64,000 nucleotides of DNA, taken from Numida meleagris (taxonomy: Eukaryota; Chordata; Aves; Galliformes; Numididae). Of this stretch, positions 1 to 13,689 are shown piece by piece. The stretch spans positions 80,183,575-80,247,574 of the forward strand of contig NC_034412.1 in NCBI RefSeq assembly GCF_002078875.1, written 5' to 3'. The stretch's first letter is position 1. Each line of letters starts with the position of its first letter. The notes beneath the pieces were generated by a model, which saw only the letters and a program-made list of their open reading frames with translations, was not told the DNA's origin and made no database searches. The translations under genes were made by a program, and so were the position numbers.

Positions 1-1250
1 CTAAGCAAAAACCAGGTTCTTGTTCACTGAGCACGACTTATTTGCATAGTTTCACACCAGATTTTCTCAGTGTTAGCCTCTCTTAATGGCACGGCACAAG
101 GTCATATGAAAGGTAAATTTCTGAATCCTCTCATACGTGTGAATCTATTATCTTATTGTCATCAAGCTGATTGAACTCACTCATTTGAATTTAAACGAAA
201 TAAAGAAAGAGTGAGAGAAACCCCTTGAAATGAGTGTAAGAATCATGCTGGAGCTGAACCCCCATACGGCAGAGATGATGAAGCATTCTGTGAGGAACTG
301 ACTGATGAATCAGGGCGTCTTTCAATTGTCTGAATAATGAGCCTGCTCTTCCCTCTTGCCGAGAAACATATGGGATGTGAGGAAACCAGCTGGAAACCCA
401 GCCACGGCTCTCATTCAGCATCCCCTCTGCTAGAGGCAGGAAGGTGGTACCTTATGAGAAAGGATGGTTTGAGGGAAACCTTGGTATTCAGTCAAAGCAA
501 ATTCAGCCCTAGTGAGTCTTCTACCTCTTGATGTTTGCTCCTCTTATATTGGTTATCAATGGGAATGCCACAGAAAGCTGCGATGCTTGTCCAACAACGA
601 TTAATGCTGGCTGGTCTATGGAAGTTGGTTCCAACTCCTTGTTTTGGAGTGTGTCAGCCTGAAACTCCTGGCCTGGTGGAAATGCCTCACCAGTTACATA
701 TTTCGGATCCTTGTGCTTGAGAAAGGCATTTTCCAACAGAGGAGAGGAGATGTGAGGGAAATATCTTACCATGACACATATTAATATTGATTTTGTTGAC
801 CTTCATTTCATTCATTTCAACATCAAACTTCACCATCTGTTCAGAGCCAAGCCACCTCTGTGACCAGAGCCCCTAGCAGCTGCCATCAGCAGCATCAGCC
901 TTGGCTACCTGTAGGATGCTGCTCATGTCTTGCTTTGAAATCAAGGCAAGCTCAAATATCTCTGCTCTGTAGTGGCAGTCACTGCTTAAGCAAGCCTCAA
1001 AAGTAGCATAGGTGGTCTTTAAAGCAACCAGTAGAGATTTCTCTTTGTTGGGGACCTCTCTTAGATGGATGCAGAAATGAAGTTGTCCCTTCAAATGTAG
1101 TTCACTGACTTCTAAAAACAAGTTAAGTGATATGAAGACTGTCTAATCTATCATGCAGTCTGATTTGCTAGCATTGTGTAACCTTCCACAAATTTCCTAT
1201 GTGGCTTGAGTCTATAGCTTAAGATACATATTTAAAATGTGTGCAAATGG
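1..1250. other. Intergenic, no feature recognised
   Basis: Short open frames on both strands lack codon bias, splice context or family resemblance. No repeat recognised. Confidence 0.7.
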
Positions 1251-1475
1251 CACAAAGCTGCACCAGGAGAGATTCAGGCTGGACATTAAGACAAACTTAT
1301 CATGAGTGTGTTCAAATACTGGAAAAGGTTTCCTGGAGAGTTAGTCAACACCCCATGCCCGTCAGCCTTCAAGAGGCATTTGGCTAATTCCTTCAATAAC
1401 ATGCTTTAATTTTTGCTTAGCTCAGAAGTGATCAGGTGGTCGGACTTGGTCTTTGTAGGCCCCTTCCAGCTTTTC
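1251..1475 (+). mobile_element. CR1 LINE 3' fragment
   Basis: Matches the remembered CR1 3' region: AGCTGCACCAGGAGAGATTC, GGCTGGACATTAAGAC, CTTCAAGAGGCATTTGGC, then TGGTCGGACTTGGTCTTTG and GGCCCCTTCCAGC near the end. Heavily 5'-truncated and diverged; no open reverse transcriptase remains. Confidence 0.8.
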
Positions 1476-1637
1476 TCTTCCCTTTTCCCCCTCCTCTCCC
1501 TGGTATTCAACAGATACATTTTTAAAGTTACTGATTCCCAACCTTCCTATTTGCTTCTGTACCTGCAGTCCCACAAAATGGAGGCCGGCTGCCCACACCA
1601 CAGTCTGTGATATACAATTGGATCATTTGAACTCCAT

Positions 1638-1684
1638 CCAGCAGAGGGTGTTGACAGGCATTTGCCCAAAAAGCAATTAATTGC
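1638..1684 (+). promoter_or_regulatory. CTCF-like site beside a homeodomain-type palindrome
   Basis: CCAGCAGAGGGTG (1638-1650) resembles the CTCF core CCASYAGRKGG. A perfect 12-base palindrome GCAATTAATTGC (1673-1684), holding a TAAT/ATTA homeodomain core, follows 23 bases later. Motif evidence only. Confidence 0.35.
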
Positions 1685-2280
1685 AATGTGTTTGAAAAGA
1701 GAAAATAATCCAGTGGTGACTGACCACCTCCCAGAAAGGTTTGTGTTAGAAAGAGGTTGTTGTTCATTGCAATTTTTTTTCTTTTGGGGAAAAGAAGAGA
1801 ACTTGCAAAATATTTTACCATATAACAAAGACAGCAATATGTAGAAGTAATTAGTAGGGACATTTGAAGGGAAAAAAGGGTCGCACCATTAGCCCCTACT
1901 AAAATGCATTGGAGTTGATGAATTATTTTAATGGGACAGAATGACAAAAAAGGGACTGTTTCACCTAAGCAGGGACAGCTGGTCTCCATGACAAGGATAC
2001 ATTGCTGTCTTGTTGAGTCTGCCAGCCAGCAAGGCTGAAATAATAGCACTGAGAGAGGTGTGAACATTCCCCCGCTCACCTTAATTGAGAGCTAATATGA
2101 AGTCTAATTATGAACACTTTGTGTTAACTGCTTCACGTCTGAAGACAGCTATCTGATCAACACCATTCCGTCATGTCCAGGGAAGATCTGCTTTGATTTT
2201 CTGGACAGTTACACATCCTGATATTGTGATGTGGGCTGTGTCAAACCACATCCATCTAGCAGCTTTCACCACTGATGGCA

Positions 2281-2453
2281 CTAGAACAGGTTGTCCGGAG
2301 CGATGGTGGATACTCCATCCTTGGAGACACTCAAGGTCAGGCCGGATGGGGCTCTGAGCATCTGATCGAGCTGTAGGTGTCCCTGTTCACTGCAGGGAAG
2401 TTGGACTAGATCCCTTTAAGGATCCCTTCCAACTCAATTCTATGCTTCTATGG
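2281..2453 (+). mobile_element. CR1 LINE 3' end
   Basis: Runs from AGAACAGGTTGTCCGGAG through CAAGGTCAGGCCGGATGGGG to GATCCCTTCCAACTCAATTC and ends in the CR1-type 3' octamer (ATTCTATG, CTTCTATG). About 170 bases; 5'-truncated. Confidence 0.9.
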
Positions 2454-5284
2454 GGTTTGACCCTATTTCTGTTATTGGGCAAGGGGATCTTTGGACAGAA
2501 TGTAGACCTGGGGACCAAAGCACGTGCTTCCCAAAGGCAGAGTTTCCCCCTCCCTAGAGGCCATCAGTCTAGGTGGCAGCCCCACAGTGAGCTGCATCTC
2601 TGCAGCATCCCCCTTGCTGTGGAAAGCAGCAGCCCCAGCGCTCTGATGATGTGGGCTCACCCCATCCTGTGCCCACTGAACCGGCTGCCAGGATTCAGAG
2701 CCAGACAGGTGGGATTACAGGATTTAGGTGACTAATTACAGAATTTACTTCCATACAAAATGTTTGTGTGAGAGGGAGAGAGAGGAGGATTAACTTAATT
2801 GGAGAAATCTCTGGCAGGTATTTGAAAGGTGGTTGTAAAATGATTGTTTAATCTTGCATCTCACCTGCTTCTGAGAACAAAAATGCTTGAATTGAAAAAT
2901 ACCAACTGGATGGGGACTGGGTGGCTGGGGGACTGAGAATGAGGCTGCAAGGCATCCGTTTTTTGTAAGCCACATAATGGAGGCTTGTGAGGAATAAAGG
3001 CAGCCAGCGTTTGCTGGCTCTTATGGACTGTGTTAAAACAGAGCAGAGACAATAGTCCAGACCCAAAAGAAGCGTGGGCCAGATCCTACTTCTGCTTAAA
3101 ATGGTGGTCCAAGACTGAGGCACTGCATAGCAAATCCTCAGTGCTACGTTTAGTGGCACTATCCCCACAGCCACGGGTCATTCACTGGTGATATCTGTGA
3201 GCTCTCATCAGGAACAAAAGAAAAACCTGTGTGGGAGAGAGAGGAGGGGAAAGGAGTCCGGGAAACAAGCTGAGACAAACAAAAGAACAAACATAAACAG
3301 AAAACCCACACCAATAACAAAGCCCTTGGCCCCTCTGATCAGAACAGCTTTGATCAATGCATCTATTCTCAGCAGCACCTTATTTCAGAAGGCAGCTAAA
3401 GCTTTCTAACAAATAAAGAATTGCTCTGTGGTTTCTTTCCAAAGCTCAAATTCAACTTTCTAGAGTAAGATGAAAAGCTAATTTTCTTGAAGTTTAACAT
3501 ATTTGTGTAAGCATGTCAGGTGAAATAAATGACATTGATATTCAGTGTGTATATAGGTGGCACCAGCTCCCAAAACTCTATCTCTTTTTCATCTTACTGG
3601 AACATTAACTTATGCTCCTGAGGGCTATGCAGCATGCAGAGTGAGAGTGCAAACTTAAAGATAATTTATCATAGCTCTCTCCTGTGTATCACTCTCTCTC
3701 TCTGAACTTTTCCATATCAGAATAAAGAACAGAGAGAGTTTGCTTCTGCCTTAACTGCCTCAAATTGTGCCCGTGTAGGGTCTTATTCAACACAAATATT
3801 TGCATCCTTCAGACAGACTGCTCAGTGGTGGTCTTGCATGTTCTCTTGCTAAGATGAGAAGACACCTTATCAGAAAAACTGGGTCATGGGAAGCTTAATG
3901 ATGGATCTTTTGAATAATTATAGTAACAGTAAAATATATTGAGAGCTGTAGTTAGGGTAGAGGAGGGGAAAGAAGGAAGGAATTCTATGGGAAAGCCTGT
4001 CATCCTGGCTAGTAGAGCTGGTGGCAGAGAAGACCCAGGAGAACCTGCTGCTCCAACTAACCCTGAGCAGTAGCTCTGGAAGCACTGGGAGCAGCCTTTT
4101 GTTATGCATTCACAGCCTGACCAGTGGGACACAGGTGCTCTCCTACCAAAGGAGCTCCATGAACAAGCACAACAATTAATACGAGAATAGAAATTTAATT
4201 TTAATAACAATCTGAAGCTTGTAGCACTGGTACCCAATTTCCCTTCTTCATACTGATATTGATGAATTACACTGCATGAATTACTTAAGCTTATAATTTT
4301 TCTTTCAAGCGGACCTCAGTTTTGCTATTCACATTTTGTAGAATGAGAATCTGAAGCCACACAAAGGTTACACAATGTTTTTTCTTCTTGATTTACTCTC
4401 AGTTTTTTTTAAAGAAACATCTGCTGACTTCTGCACCACAGTACTGAGCTGCTGCTCCTACTTTTGCATAGGAATACCGATGTGTTAGCTAATATTGCTG
4501 GTGGGGATCAGCATTAGAGATGTTTGGATATGGCAGATTACAGAGTAGTCTGAGATGTAATACGTCTTCCTCAATATTTTTCCTGTTCTTGTTTGTTGAT
4601 ACATGATGTGAAAGGCAGAAAGCAATGAGTGAGGATGTGATCCAGACTGCAGCACTTCCCCTGCATATCAAGATCCAGATTCATTTGTCTTAAACGCTGT
4701 CTGTAAGAAAAAGAGATTGGAGCTTGCCATAGAAACATGCCTTGCAAATTTGCTTCCAAGGCCTTTGCCTCTGCCCATCTGAGAGCCGAACCATACAAAA
4801 GCTAGTAAATGTGTGCTCAGCCTGGCTGTGAGTTTTGAAGAGAAATGTGACTGCCACAGTAGATAGTATCAGACAATCCCATGCAATATCAGGGCAAAAA
4901 TAGGCACTACAAATAAAAGCCTGCAAACTGTAAACTGCGAGGAGCTACATGAGATTATATCAGATTATGTAGTGAGTATGGTTCCAGTGATACATGGTAA
5001 AATAAAATGTGGAAAACACAAGCTCCATGGCTGGCTCAAGACGTTGGGTATTGATTGCAGAAGGCTTTAAGAGTATTCTCAGCAATTTTTGCTGCTGTAT
5101 TTGTCCTGATCTTGCAATTCCTCTCCTGTGCTACAGCCCACAGAAGGCTGAGTAGTTTGACTTGTGTTTAGGACAGCCCTTCCTATGCACTAGTCTTCAA
5201 GAGGTTTTCAGCATTTAAGAAAAGGTGATTGCGGGAACCACAGTGTAAGGAGATTCTCAAAAAGAAAAGTCTTCTTTGGAGATA
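2454..5284. other. Intergenic, no feature recognised
   Basis: Unique AT-rich DNA. Reading frames of up to 117 codons (4237-3884, minus) resemble no protein I know. Confidence 0.7.
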
Positions 5285-5376
5285 GAAGATGTCTCCAATG
5301 ATGGCAGTGTTTGGAACTGGATGGTCTTTAAGGTCCCCTCCAGCACAAGCCATTTTGCAATGCCATGATTCTAGGA
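5285..5376 (+). mobile_element. CR1 LINE 3' end, short
   Basis: GAACTGGATGGTCTTTAAGG, GTCCCCTCCAGCACAAGCCA and a terminal CCATGATTCTA match the CR1 3' tail. Only about 90 bases are recognisable. Confidence 0.8.
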
Positions 5377-8300
5377 AAAGTAATGCTGGCTGTCAGTACT
5401 GGTTGTTCTATACAACACAAATGCCATGCCTGTAATAATCGTGTTGGAATGGAATAAACTGGTTGCTCCTAAATCCTTGAAGCAAGAAATACTGTGTCTG
5501 CTCTATAGATTACATAGATATGGAAAAACCTAGATTGTGGTTCAGAACCGTGCTATGTGGGGATGACCTCAAAAGAGAAAAAAAAAAATCATTGGAAGCT
5601 TCAAAAAAAAAAAGAAATAGCTGAATGAAAAACCTGGGAGGACAATTCCAAGAACTGTATGATTAGCCTAAGGTATAAGGCTGCCATGGGTTTCTTCCTT
5701 TGCACTGGAGATAAATATGTAGTGGTTTAGGATTATTAGTGCCATTGGCCAGAACTACTTTGTTTGTGAAGAAAATTAAAAATGGGTAATCTCAGGTGCG
5801 TTGCCAGAAACCACTTGCAGTAAGAAATACTGAGTTGTAAGTTGATAGTTCTGTGTTTAAATATTTATCAGAAGAACATGATAACAGGCACTCTCCTCCA
5901 AGGTGAGAATAGCCAATAGTTCTATTGAAGGTAATATTGGCATGGTTGAAATAATGCTTTAAATAAAAAGCTAAGGAATTCGGTACCCATGCATGCAGAG
6001 CTGTCACCTGCAGGAAATGTTGCTCAACAAAAAGGTTATTACCAAACAGCTTGACTGTGTAAGCATGAAAATTAAAAGAAAGGAATTGAGGATTCTTTCA
6101 AATACAAGGAATAAGCATACATAAAACACATCATTTTGAAGCATAAGCCCATCTATTCTGTGGGAAAATAATACGCATATTAATATGGAGAGTAAATGTA
6201 GGTAAAAAAGCGTGTTTCTTTTGCAGTTGTTTTTATGGTTTTTAAACCAGAATACAGTAACAAATTAAAGAGGATATGCCCTCAGAGAAGGAAAGGAATT
6301 TGGACACTAAATCCCAGAATCAGAAGGTCATGGTCCTTTAACAAGGAAAGGCTGAGAAGAACAACACAAAGACAAGAACACATAAGATGTTTTGCAACTC
6401 TAGACAGGTAGAGCAAACCAACTCAGATTGCTAATATATAGAGGATAGCATCTCTGCCTGTGCTTTATCCTTTCTCGTTGGAAGAGGGCAATATAAAGAT
6501 GAACAGCTCTTCAGTGTTTTGTACTGAACCGTGGTGTTCCTGGTATAGCATCTTGGCATGAAACCAGCTCTTTGGGTCTGGGAAACTCAGAAATACCCCT
6601 CCTTCTCTGCTGGTTAGTTTATCACTGACTTATCACGGCTGTAGCTGATTCTCCAACTGGAAAGAGCTGTTGCAAAACAGGAGTAAATGACCATTAAGAT
6701 AGGGACATTGCCATCTTCTGCTTTGCCAGAGCCAGCTCCCACTGCATGTGCCCTTACTTGAATAGTTAGCACCAGCCATAACTACACATACCCATTGTAC
6801 CTTAGACTTGTGACTCCTTTGAGATGACGCTATTCAAAGTTTTCCTCCTCTTTCACATTTGGACTTTGAATAGAAAGCATAATGTTAGGAAAAAGTCACC
6901 ACGAAACAAGGAAACCAGCTGCCAAGTGTTAATCATTTATCAGATCTGCCTAAAGGCACTGACTCCTCCTAGCTTAGAGCTGTGTTTCTTGCTTGGGAAG
7001 AGAAGAAGCAGCCACTAGTTCTTGATACTGCAGGGAATGAAACCAGTGCAAACTCCTAACATATCCACAACAAAGAAATGTAACCAAATACACCTTCTGT
7101 TCTCTAACACATGTACAAGTTTACAATAATAACTATGCACAGACACTAGAGTGTTTATGTACTCTCAACAGGCTTATGAGGCAGCAGTGGGGAGAAGGAA
7201 AAAGTACTAAAAGTCCATCGTTGATGTTAGTTCTTGTTGTCATTTCATTTGCTATAAACAAATGGTATTTGTCTATATTCAAGGATCTGGATGGCCTAGA
7301 GCCTATATACTGAATTAACCACTAAAACTTGCTTTAACTATAGGTTCATAAAAGTTGTTGCTTTCCACAGTAAAACTGGAGTAAGCAAGGGGAACTTAAA
7401 AAGGAAATAGACCTCACACCATGGTCTTGCCCAGTTCTTTAACTGGCTTCCTCAGCCTTGCTGTCTGGCTTCTTATGAACCACTGTGGTGATCAAACTAA
7501 GAACCAGGTGTTCAGCATCTCTCTCTGCAGAGGACTGGGTTGTAAGGAAGGCAGTATCCTCTCCGAGCCAGCAGCTGAAGCTAGATGCCTATCCACCAAG
7601 AACCCATTAGAGTCATTGGCTTGGTAGGTCCATTGGTATTATCTATTTATTTATCCTTAAAGTAGGAAATGGGAATATTCATGCAAGAAATCTTTTTTCG
7701 TTGTTCCATTCTGTATTTCCTATAACATGAACAGAGATTTAACAAGGATCAGACTTCGTAGGTCGATTTCTGAGAAGTGCTATTCGTAATGCCAGGATGA
7801 TTTGCCAGAATAATAACCAGCAGCCACAGAAAGCAAAACCCAGGTTTTGGAATCTGAATGCACTCATCAGTATGCTCTTTCATGCTAATGGTGACAAGTG
7901 AGTTATATATCTATGTATATAGAGCCAGCTTTGAGAACCGTCTTGGGACAAGTGAAGTTCATATCAGCTACTGCTTAAAGTGAAAGTGGCAAATATATTA
8001 TCGAGATGTAACAAAGGCAGCATTGTATGTGACTTACGTGTACACCTCTAGAGCATTCTTGCTATAGAAGCTTCTCTTTTATAGGCATTTGACCTCCAGG
8101 GTGACAACAATCCGCAGCACCTGAAATCTGGTCCAGATTTTCTAAGTGCAGGTGGCAGCTCAAAACCCCATGGAGACTGCTTAGATGAAGATGGAGTACT
8201 GGCTACTAAGGAGGAGGTCAAGTGAAACCTCTTCTGTCTTCAGTGCAAAGCAGGTTTGTCCCAGAGGCTTTCAACCAGTGTGGCCACTACCCTAAAATTG

Positions 8301-11300
8301 AGAGCATTTCCGTCAAGCCTATGTACAGCATGAAATCTTGCAGGTACCAGCTAAGTCGGTTATCTGGAAGCCATCTAGAGATATATAAGCAGACAGAGTG
8401 GAATTCAAGGGTGAACTGACCAAAGAGACAGTCGCTGATTCCCTCTTACATGCAAGGGTTCTGATCCTCTAGTCCTGCACAGGTAACTACAAGATCATCA
8501 CCCCACTGACCGCTATGCCATCTGAGAGAAGTTATCATTTTGCACCACAAGAAAGACAGAATAGGTTACCTCCTCCTGGCTTGCGCTCAGTATGAAGCAG
8601 TGATCTCCAGCATGTACTAAAGCAGCGATGGCTGAAATGAATATAGCAGCCCATGCACTGCGGACCCTAACAGCAGACACAAGGTCTGTTCTGCCATTGC
8701 TGCTGATCTCCAGGACAAAGGCAAGATGAGTGCAGGAAGGTCTTCAGCTGCTGAATTACAAACCAAAGCCCTGAATGTGAGGAAAATGCTGAGATTTTAT
8801 TTGCTGTTGATTGAAGCGTGGCCTATGAGAGCCAGGACAGGAGGTCCTGATATGATATCATGACAAAATATCTTGAAAAACAGAAGCAGTCAATCAGTTC
8901 AGAAGTTCACAAGCTCAGTATTGCTTTAATACTGACAGATAGAGCACACATCTGAGGGAGGGAAGAGCTGTACCAGACATTTTCCACTGTCCATAGGGTG
9001 CACCTGATACCTATTGGTTCACAAACACCTGGAGAAGGGACAAAAGCACAACCTCCGTGTCCCTTAGGAAGAGGGCAGTGAAGTCCCTCCAGTAATTCCT
9101 CCAGTGACGCCATATTTGGGCCTTAGTAATGTTCTTGGGTTCTCACTGTCTCAAAAACTTGCCTCTGTGCCTCTCTTTCCCTTCTGCAAGACTTCCACCC
9201 ACAGGCCTGCCAGAGCAGCAGGTAGGGCTGACATGTCCCACAGGAGGAAGGGCGAGCTGCGGTCTTGCTTTGGGAAGGTCCCCAGCATGGCAAAAATAAC
9301 TGGCAAGTGGGCCCTTATTTGAGTAAGTTCTGACAGAAGCACAGCTCCCAGCTCTGTATTCCCCCAGACAGGATCCCTCTCCCACAGGCATGAGTATGTA
9401 ATATAGTAACACAAAATACTCGTGGTTACATTAGCCAGGTAGGTTTCAGGAGACAGCAACAAGACTGAGAAGCATCATTTGCAGACATGGAAACAGTTCC
9501 TTTAACTGACAGTACACTGTGGCTTTTTCTATGGATAATTGTCATCAACTAGATCAACTAGATAAACTAGATAAGGACAGAGACTGTGTAAACAAAGTAC
9601 GTCCTTTGGTATAACATTCATGCTACTCACTCTTAGTCTTCAGAGAGGCTTCTCTATTAATTTAAACAGGGTAGGAAAGGCTCTCTTTGCTGACCTACGC
9701 TGTATAAAGTAAAATACAGCTGCTAAAACGGGATGGCTGACTTTGCTATAAAGGTCCAAGTTTCTCTTCTCCCTTGCCTGATAAATGAGTGTCATCAGAA
9801 TTACTGTGCTCTCCTGAAGCAATTAGTCATTATTGGATGATGAAAAGTATTTATCAAAACTTCAGGCATGGTGCGATTGATCTTCATTTGAGCTGGAAGG
9901 GTTTCCTTGCTGAGTTTTGGAGAAGGAATCCATCAGTGGCGCAGCCATCAAACAGAAGGTGGCAGGAATATCCTTGTCAGAGAGATATGTGACTATGCAG
10001 AAATTCAAAAAGGTGCCAAAAGTGCAGCTCAGTGGCAGAAGTGGCTGCTATGACCTGGTAAAGCTGGTGGGGTTCTGAGCAGGAGATGGAAAGAGCAGTT
10101 AGCCAACCTACCTGCATGGGCAATACCACAGCCTACCTCAAGACATGCACAGAGGAATTTTAATTAAAGGTTTACACAGGTGTGGAATCCTGAAATCCTC
10201 TGACTATAGTGCAGTGGCTGGAGACCTCCTTGGGAACAGCTCGCCAGCATTTGCAACCTTAAAGACCTACCAAAGAGCCATTCCAACATGATGTGTTCAA
10301 TTGACCTTGTTCAGAAATCCCAGCTTTAAGATACACCACCTGGATGAAAGCATTCTAAAACATCATTTCAAGCAGCTCTTACAGCACTGGGTTTTTGAGC
10401 AACAGATGTGGCTGAGAAGACATCTGGATGGCAGGTCTTGGGCTTGTAAAATGCCTTGAGCACCAGGTAAATGTTATCAGGTTTTAGAACACTTAAACTT
10501 CAAGGTTTCCACGCGATCCAAATGGTTTGTGGATGAACATACTGCAGAAACACTCTTTGTGTGTTAACTGCCGTTTCCACATGTGAAATAGGTTAATGTT
10601 TACTCAGGAAAGGCAGCCTTACTCCTCGAGACACCAGTTTCCTTGTGCTACTCAGTAATCCACGTACAAATAAATTGGATGTGTAGCTGACCTGGAAACA
10701 CAGACGTGTCAGTGGGAGTTGCATTTACCATTGCCTTCCTTCCTGGGGCAGGTATTGAAGCAGCAAAGTGTTATATACTGACTCATTTGGACCACTAAAT
10801 AAGCAGGCAGGCAAGATTTGTTTTGTTGTTGTTGTTTGTTTCTAATGAATGTTTATTTTCTTTCCTTTTTCTTCTACTTTTTTTTTTTTTTAGCTTAAAG
10901 GGACCAATTTTTTACTGTTTTCATAGAAGCAAGTACAAATTCAAACTGATCTACTGAACACAGTTAGGTTATTCTGGATTAACAGTGATATAAATAAGAG
11001 CAGATCTTGGCACAATGTCTCCAAATTAATAAACGTAAATGTTTTTCAACTAATGGAACGACTTGAATTTGATCAAGCAGATTTTGCTTTTAATCTGTGG
11101 AAGAAAAATGTGTTTGCTTGACCTGTAAAGCAAGTTATGCCAAATTTGATCATGAAACAGTATTGATGCCTAATTTTTAATGCACTAAAAACAACCGAAG
11201 TGGGAAATGCTGATACACTAGTGTAACTATGACTGAGGAAATGGAACTAATGTAATAACTAAAACAAATGGGCGTATTGAAAGAATAAACCCATGCCAGT

Positions 11301-13607
11301 TGGTAATTCCTTAAAGTTGTGTGACTTTGAGCCTAATGAGTAGGAGAGGGAGTCAGGAGCTAAGGCACGTGGCAGGTCTCTTTGCTGACATTTGCAGAGC
11401 ACTGTGTTGTGCAGCACTATTGTAAGAAGTGTCTGAGACCAAGAACATGGCAAAGTAATGAATTCTGGAGCATGGTGAGGAGGAATGACACGGGTGTGCC
11501 CGCAAGTGTGGTCAAATCTAGCATACTTCTACTGGAAGTGGGCTCAGAATGTTGACATATTTCCTATTTGTTCTACTTGAAAAAGAAAAATCAGCTAAGG
11601 GCACACATTCTTGACAGACAGCACATGTGACGGAGTGCTGACTCTGCATATCTCCAAAAATGGTAATAATTGTACAGCAAAGTAAAACTGGATAGATGCA
11701 GGGAGAAATGGCTTCCACTGAGAGCGGTTTTGTTCAGTTTTTTAAGTGTCCTTTTAATGTTGTTAATAGATCTTCGTAAAAATAAATTATTTAAGGAGGC
11801 TTATCTTGAAAACGTTACTAGAATTATGACTAGGAAACATATGAATCATTGCTGTTCCATAGCACAATTAATTTCCATCGCTGTGTTTCTGACCTACTTA
11901 CACAGACCGCAAACACTAATCTCAGTGGGTAATTAAAAGAGTGTAAATATCATTTGTCCAGTCCCCAATGATTTGTTTTAGGAATCCAGTGAGCTCTCTA
12001 CAGTAAACTTGCAGATAAGAAATCCTCAGTTACATATAGACTTTAATTATCATATAATACTAATGATTCTTAATACTCGGTTTCATATTTTACACTTACA
12101 ATAATACAAACTGTATTTAACAGGTAATTAAATTTTTTCACCCACAAATTTATTTCCCTCGCTGTAGCATTCTGATGAAATGAAATGTGGATACACGGTA
12201 CAAAACAGACTGCTATATCTGTCTTATATTTAATCTTGGATAAAATATGTGCAATATTTTTGTTGATGTAAATGAAGTTTCCTTCAAAATTTACTCTTGG
12301 CCTTCTAAATACACACATATATTTCAGGCATGGACCAAAGCAATCAGTTTCACAATCAAGAAAATATTTGGCTAAATGTCATCCTGGTTTAGTGATAAAA
12401 TAAAATTAACAATTAGAAATAATATATATTAGTTGTATGTAGAATAGATTACACTTGGTGTCATAAAAAAGTAGTGAAATAGATAGTAATACAAATAGAA
12501 TGAATGTCACGGGTGCAGGAAATAGAGAAGAGAAGCAAAAGGAAAAAAATCCATGAGAGCTAGTGATGATTTTATAAAGTACAGTAAGAATGACGGATAT
12601 CCCAGCAATGCTCCAAGTTTGTAACTAGTTAAATATGGGAATTATTTAACAGTGATGAGGATTTTCTTTCCCTGTTTTTTTTTTTTAATTCCTTTTTCTG
12701 ATCCATTCCTACTTACTTGTTTCTTTATTTTTTCCAAACTGTTCTTTTCCATGAGGTTAAGATGGAAGCAGCAGCCATCTCAGAACTCTAAATGGACTAT
12801 CTGCTAGTTGACCCTTGCTTCGATAGAGGGACTGGGTGAAATCCCTACTGTAGATGATCCCACAGGGAGTGTTTCTCCTGCAATGGTTGTACACCAGTCC
12901 CTAGATGTTCCATAGCTAGATAAGGAAGCGTATTTCAGAAGTAAATGTAGTAAGCTATACTGGAGCAGACACTTCAGGCCCTAGTGTTCTCTTTAGTGAC
13001 TGTAAGAATGCTCTCTGCTCACCACTTGCTGTTGTCACAGCTCTAGCGAGAGTCAGGACACAGACACTGAGTTGAGACAAGAACAGCCAAGATATGGTCA
13101 TTGCTGTCAGAGCCTTCTGAGAGAGAAAATGTTCAACTGCAAGTGGCAGAGAAGCCTGAAAAGGGGCTGCATGCAATGAAGCTATCCTTCAGCTGTGACA
13201 TGCAGTGCCTGAAGTATAAAAAAATTCAGGTGCTGAAATAATTCTTCAAATGCAGAAGAAAATGTTAAAGTAATAGAAAAGTACTTCACCACCTAGCTGA
13301 CTCAAAACTTGGTAAACAGTAGTTGTGGTTTTGCCTTGTTTTGTTTTTGGAACTTCCTAATTAAATTAGCTTTGGGTAGAATGCAAGCACAATGAATTCT
13401 ATCTGTAAAGGTCACGTTTTGAAAACATTATAAGCCACTTAACAGCAGAAGCCTAAGAGGAAAATGCTTTCCCAGTCCTTATGACTACCTTGCAACACTG
13501 TAACAGCACTGCGGTAGCTGTATTTCTGTAGAAAATAGCCTTTGCAACAGCCTGCAGAAAAGGAAACACTGGTGACTAAGATGTGTGGACGCAGAGGGAG
13601 TCTTGTG
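5377..13607. other. 8.2-kb intergenic stretch, no gene supported
   Basis: AT-rich unique sequence. An open stretch at about 8088-8222 (plus) reads FDLQGDNNPQHLKSGPDFLS-like sequence but matches nothing I recognise. The part at 10.9-12.5 kb is especially AT-rich with few repeats and could hold conserved non-coding elements; that cannot be judged from one sequence. Confidence 0.65.
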
Positions 13608-13689
13608 CAAGGGTTACCTCCGGGGCCTCCAGCCTTTTGGCTTGCCTGGGCTGCACTGAGTGAAGAGGAACTGTCTAGGGCCACACCTA

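Noticed and set aside
1528..2079. 183-codon minus-strand frame, the longest in the window
   Set aside because: No recognisable domain, Cys/Leu/Ser-rich random-looking composition, overlapped by another frame of similar quality, and partly complementary to a motif-rich non-coding region.
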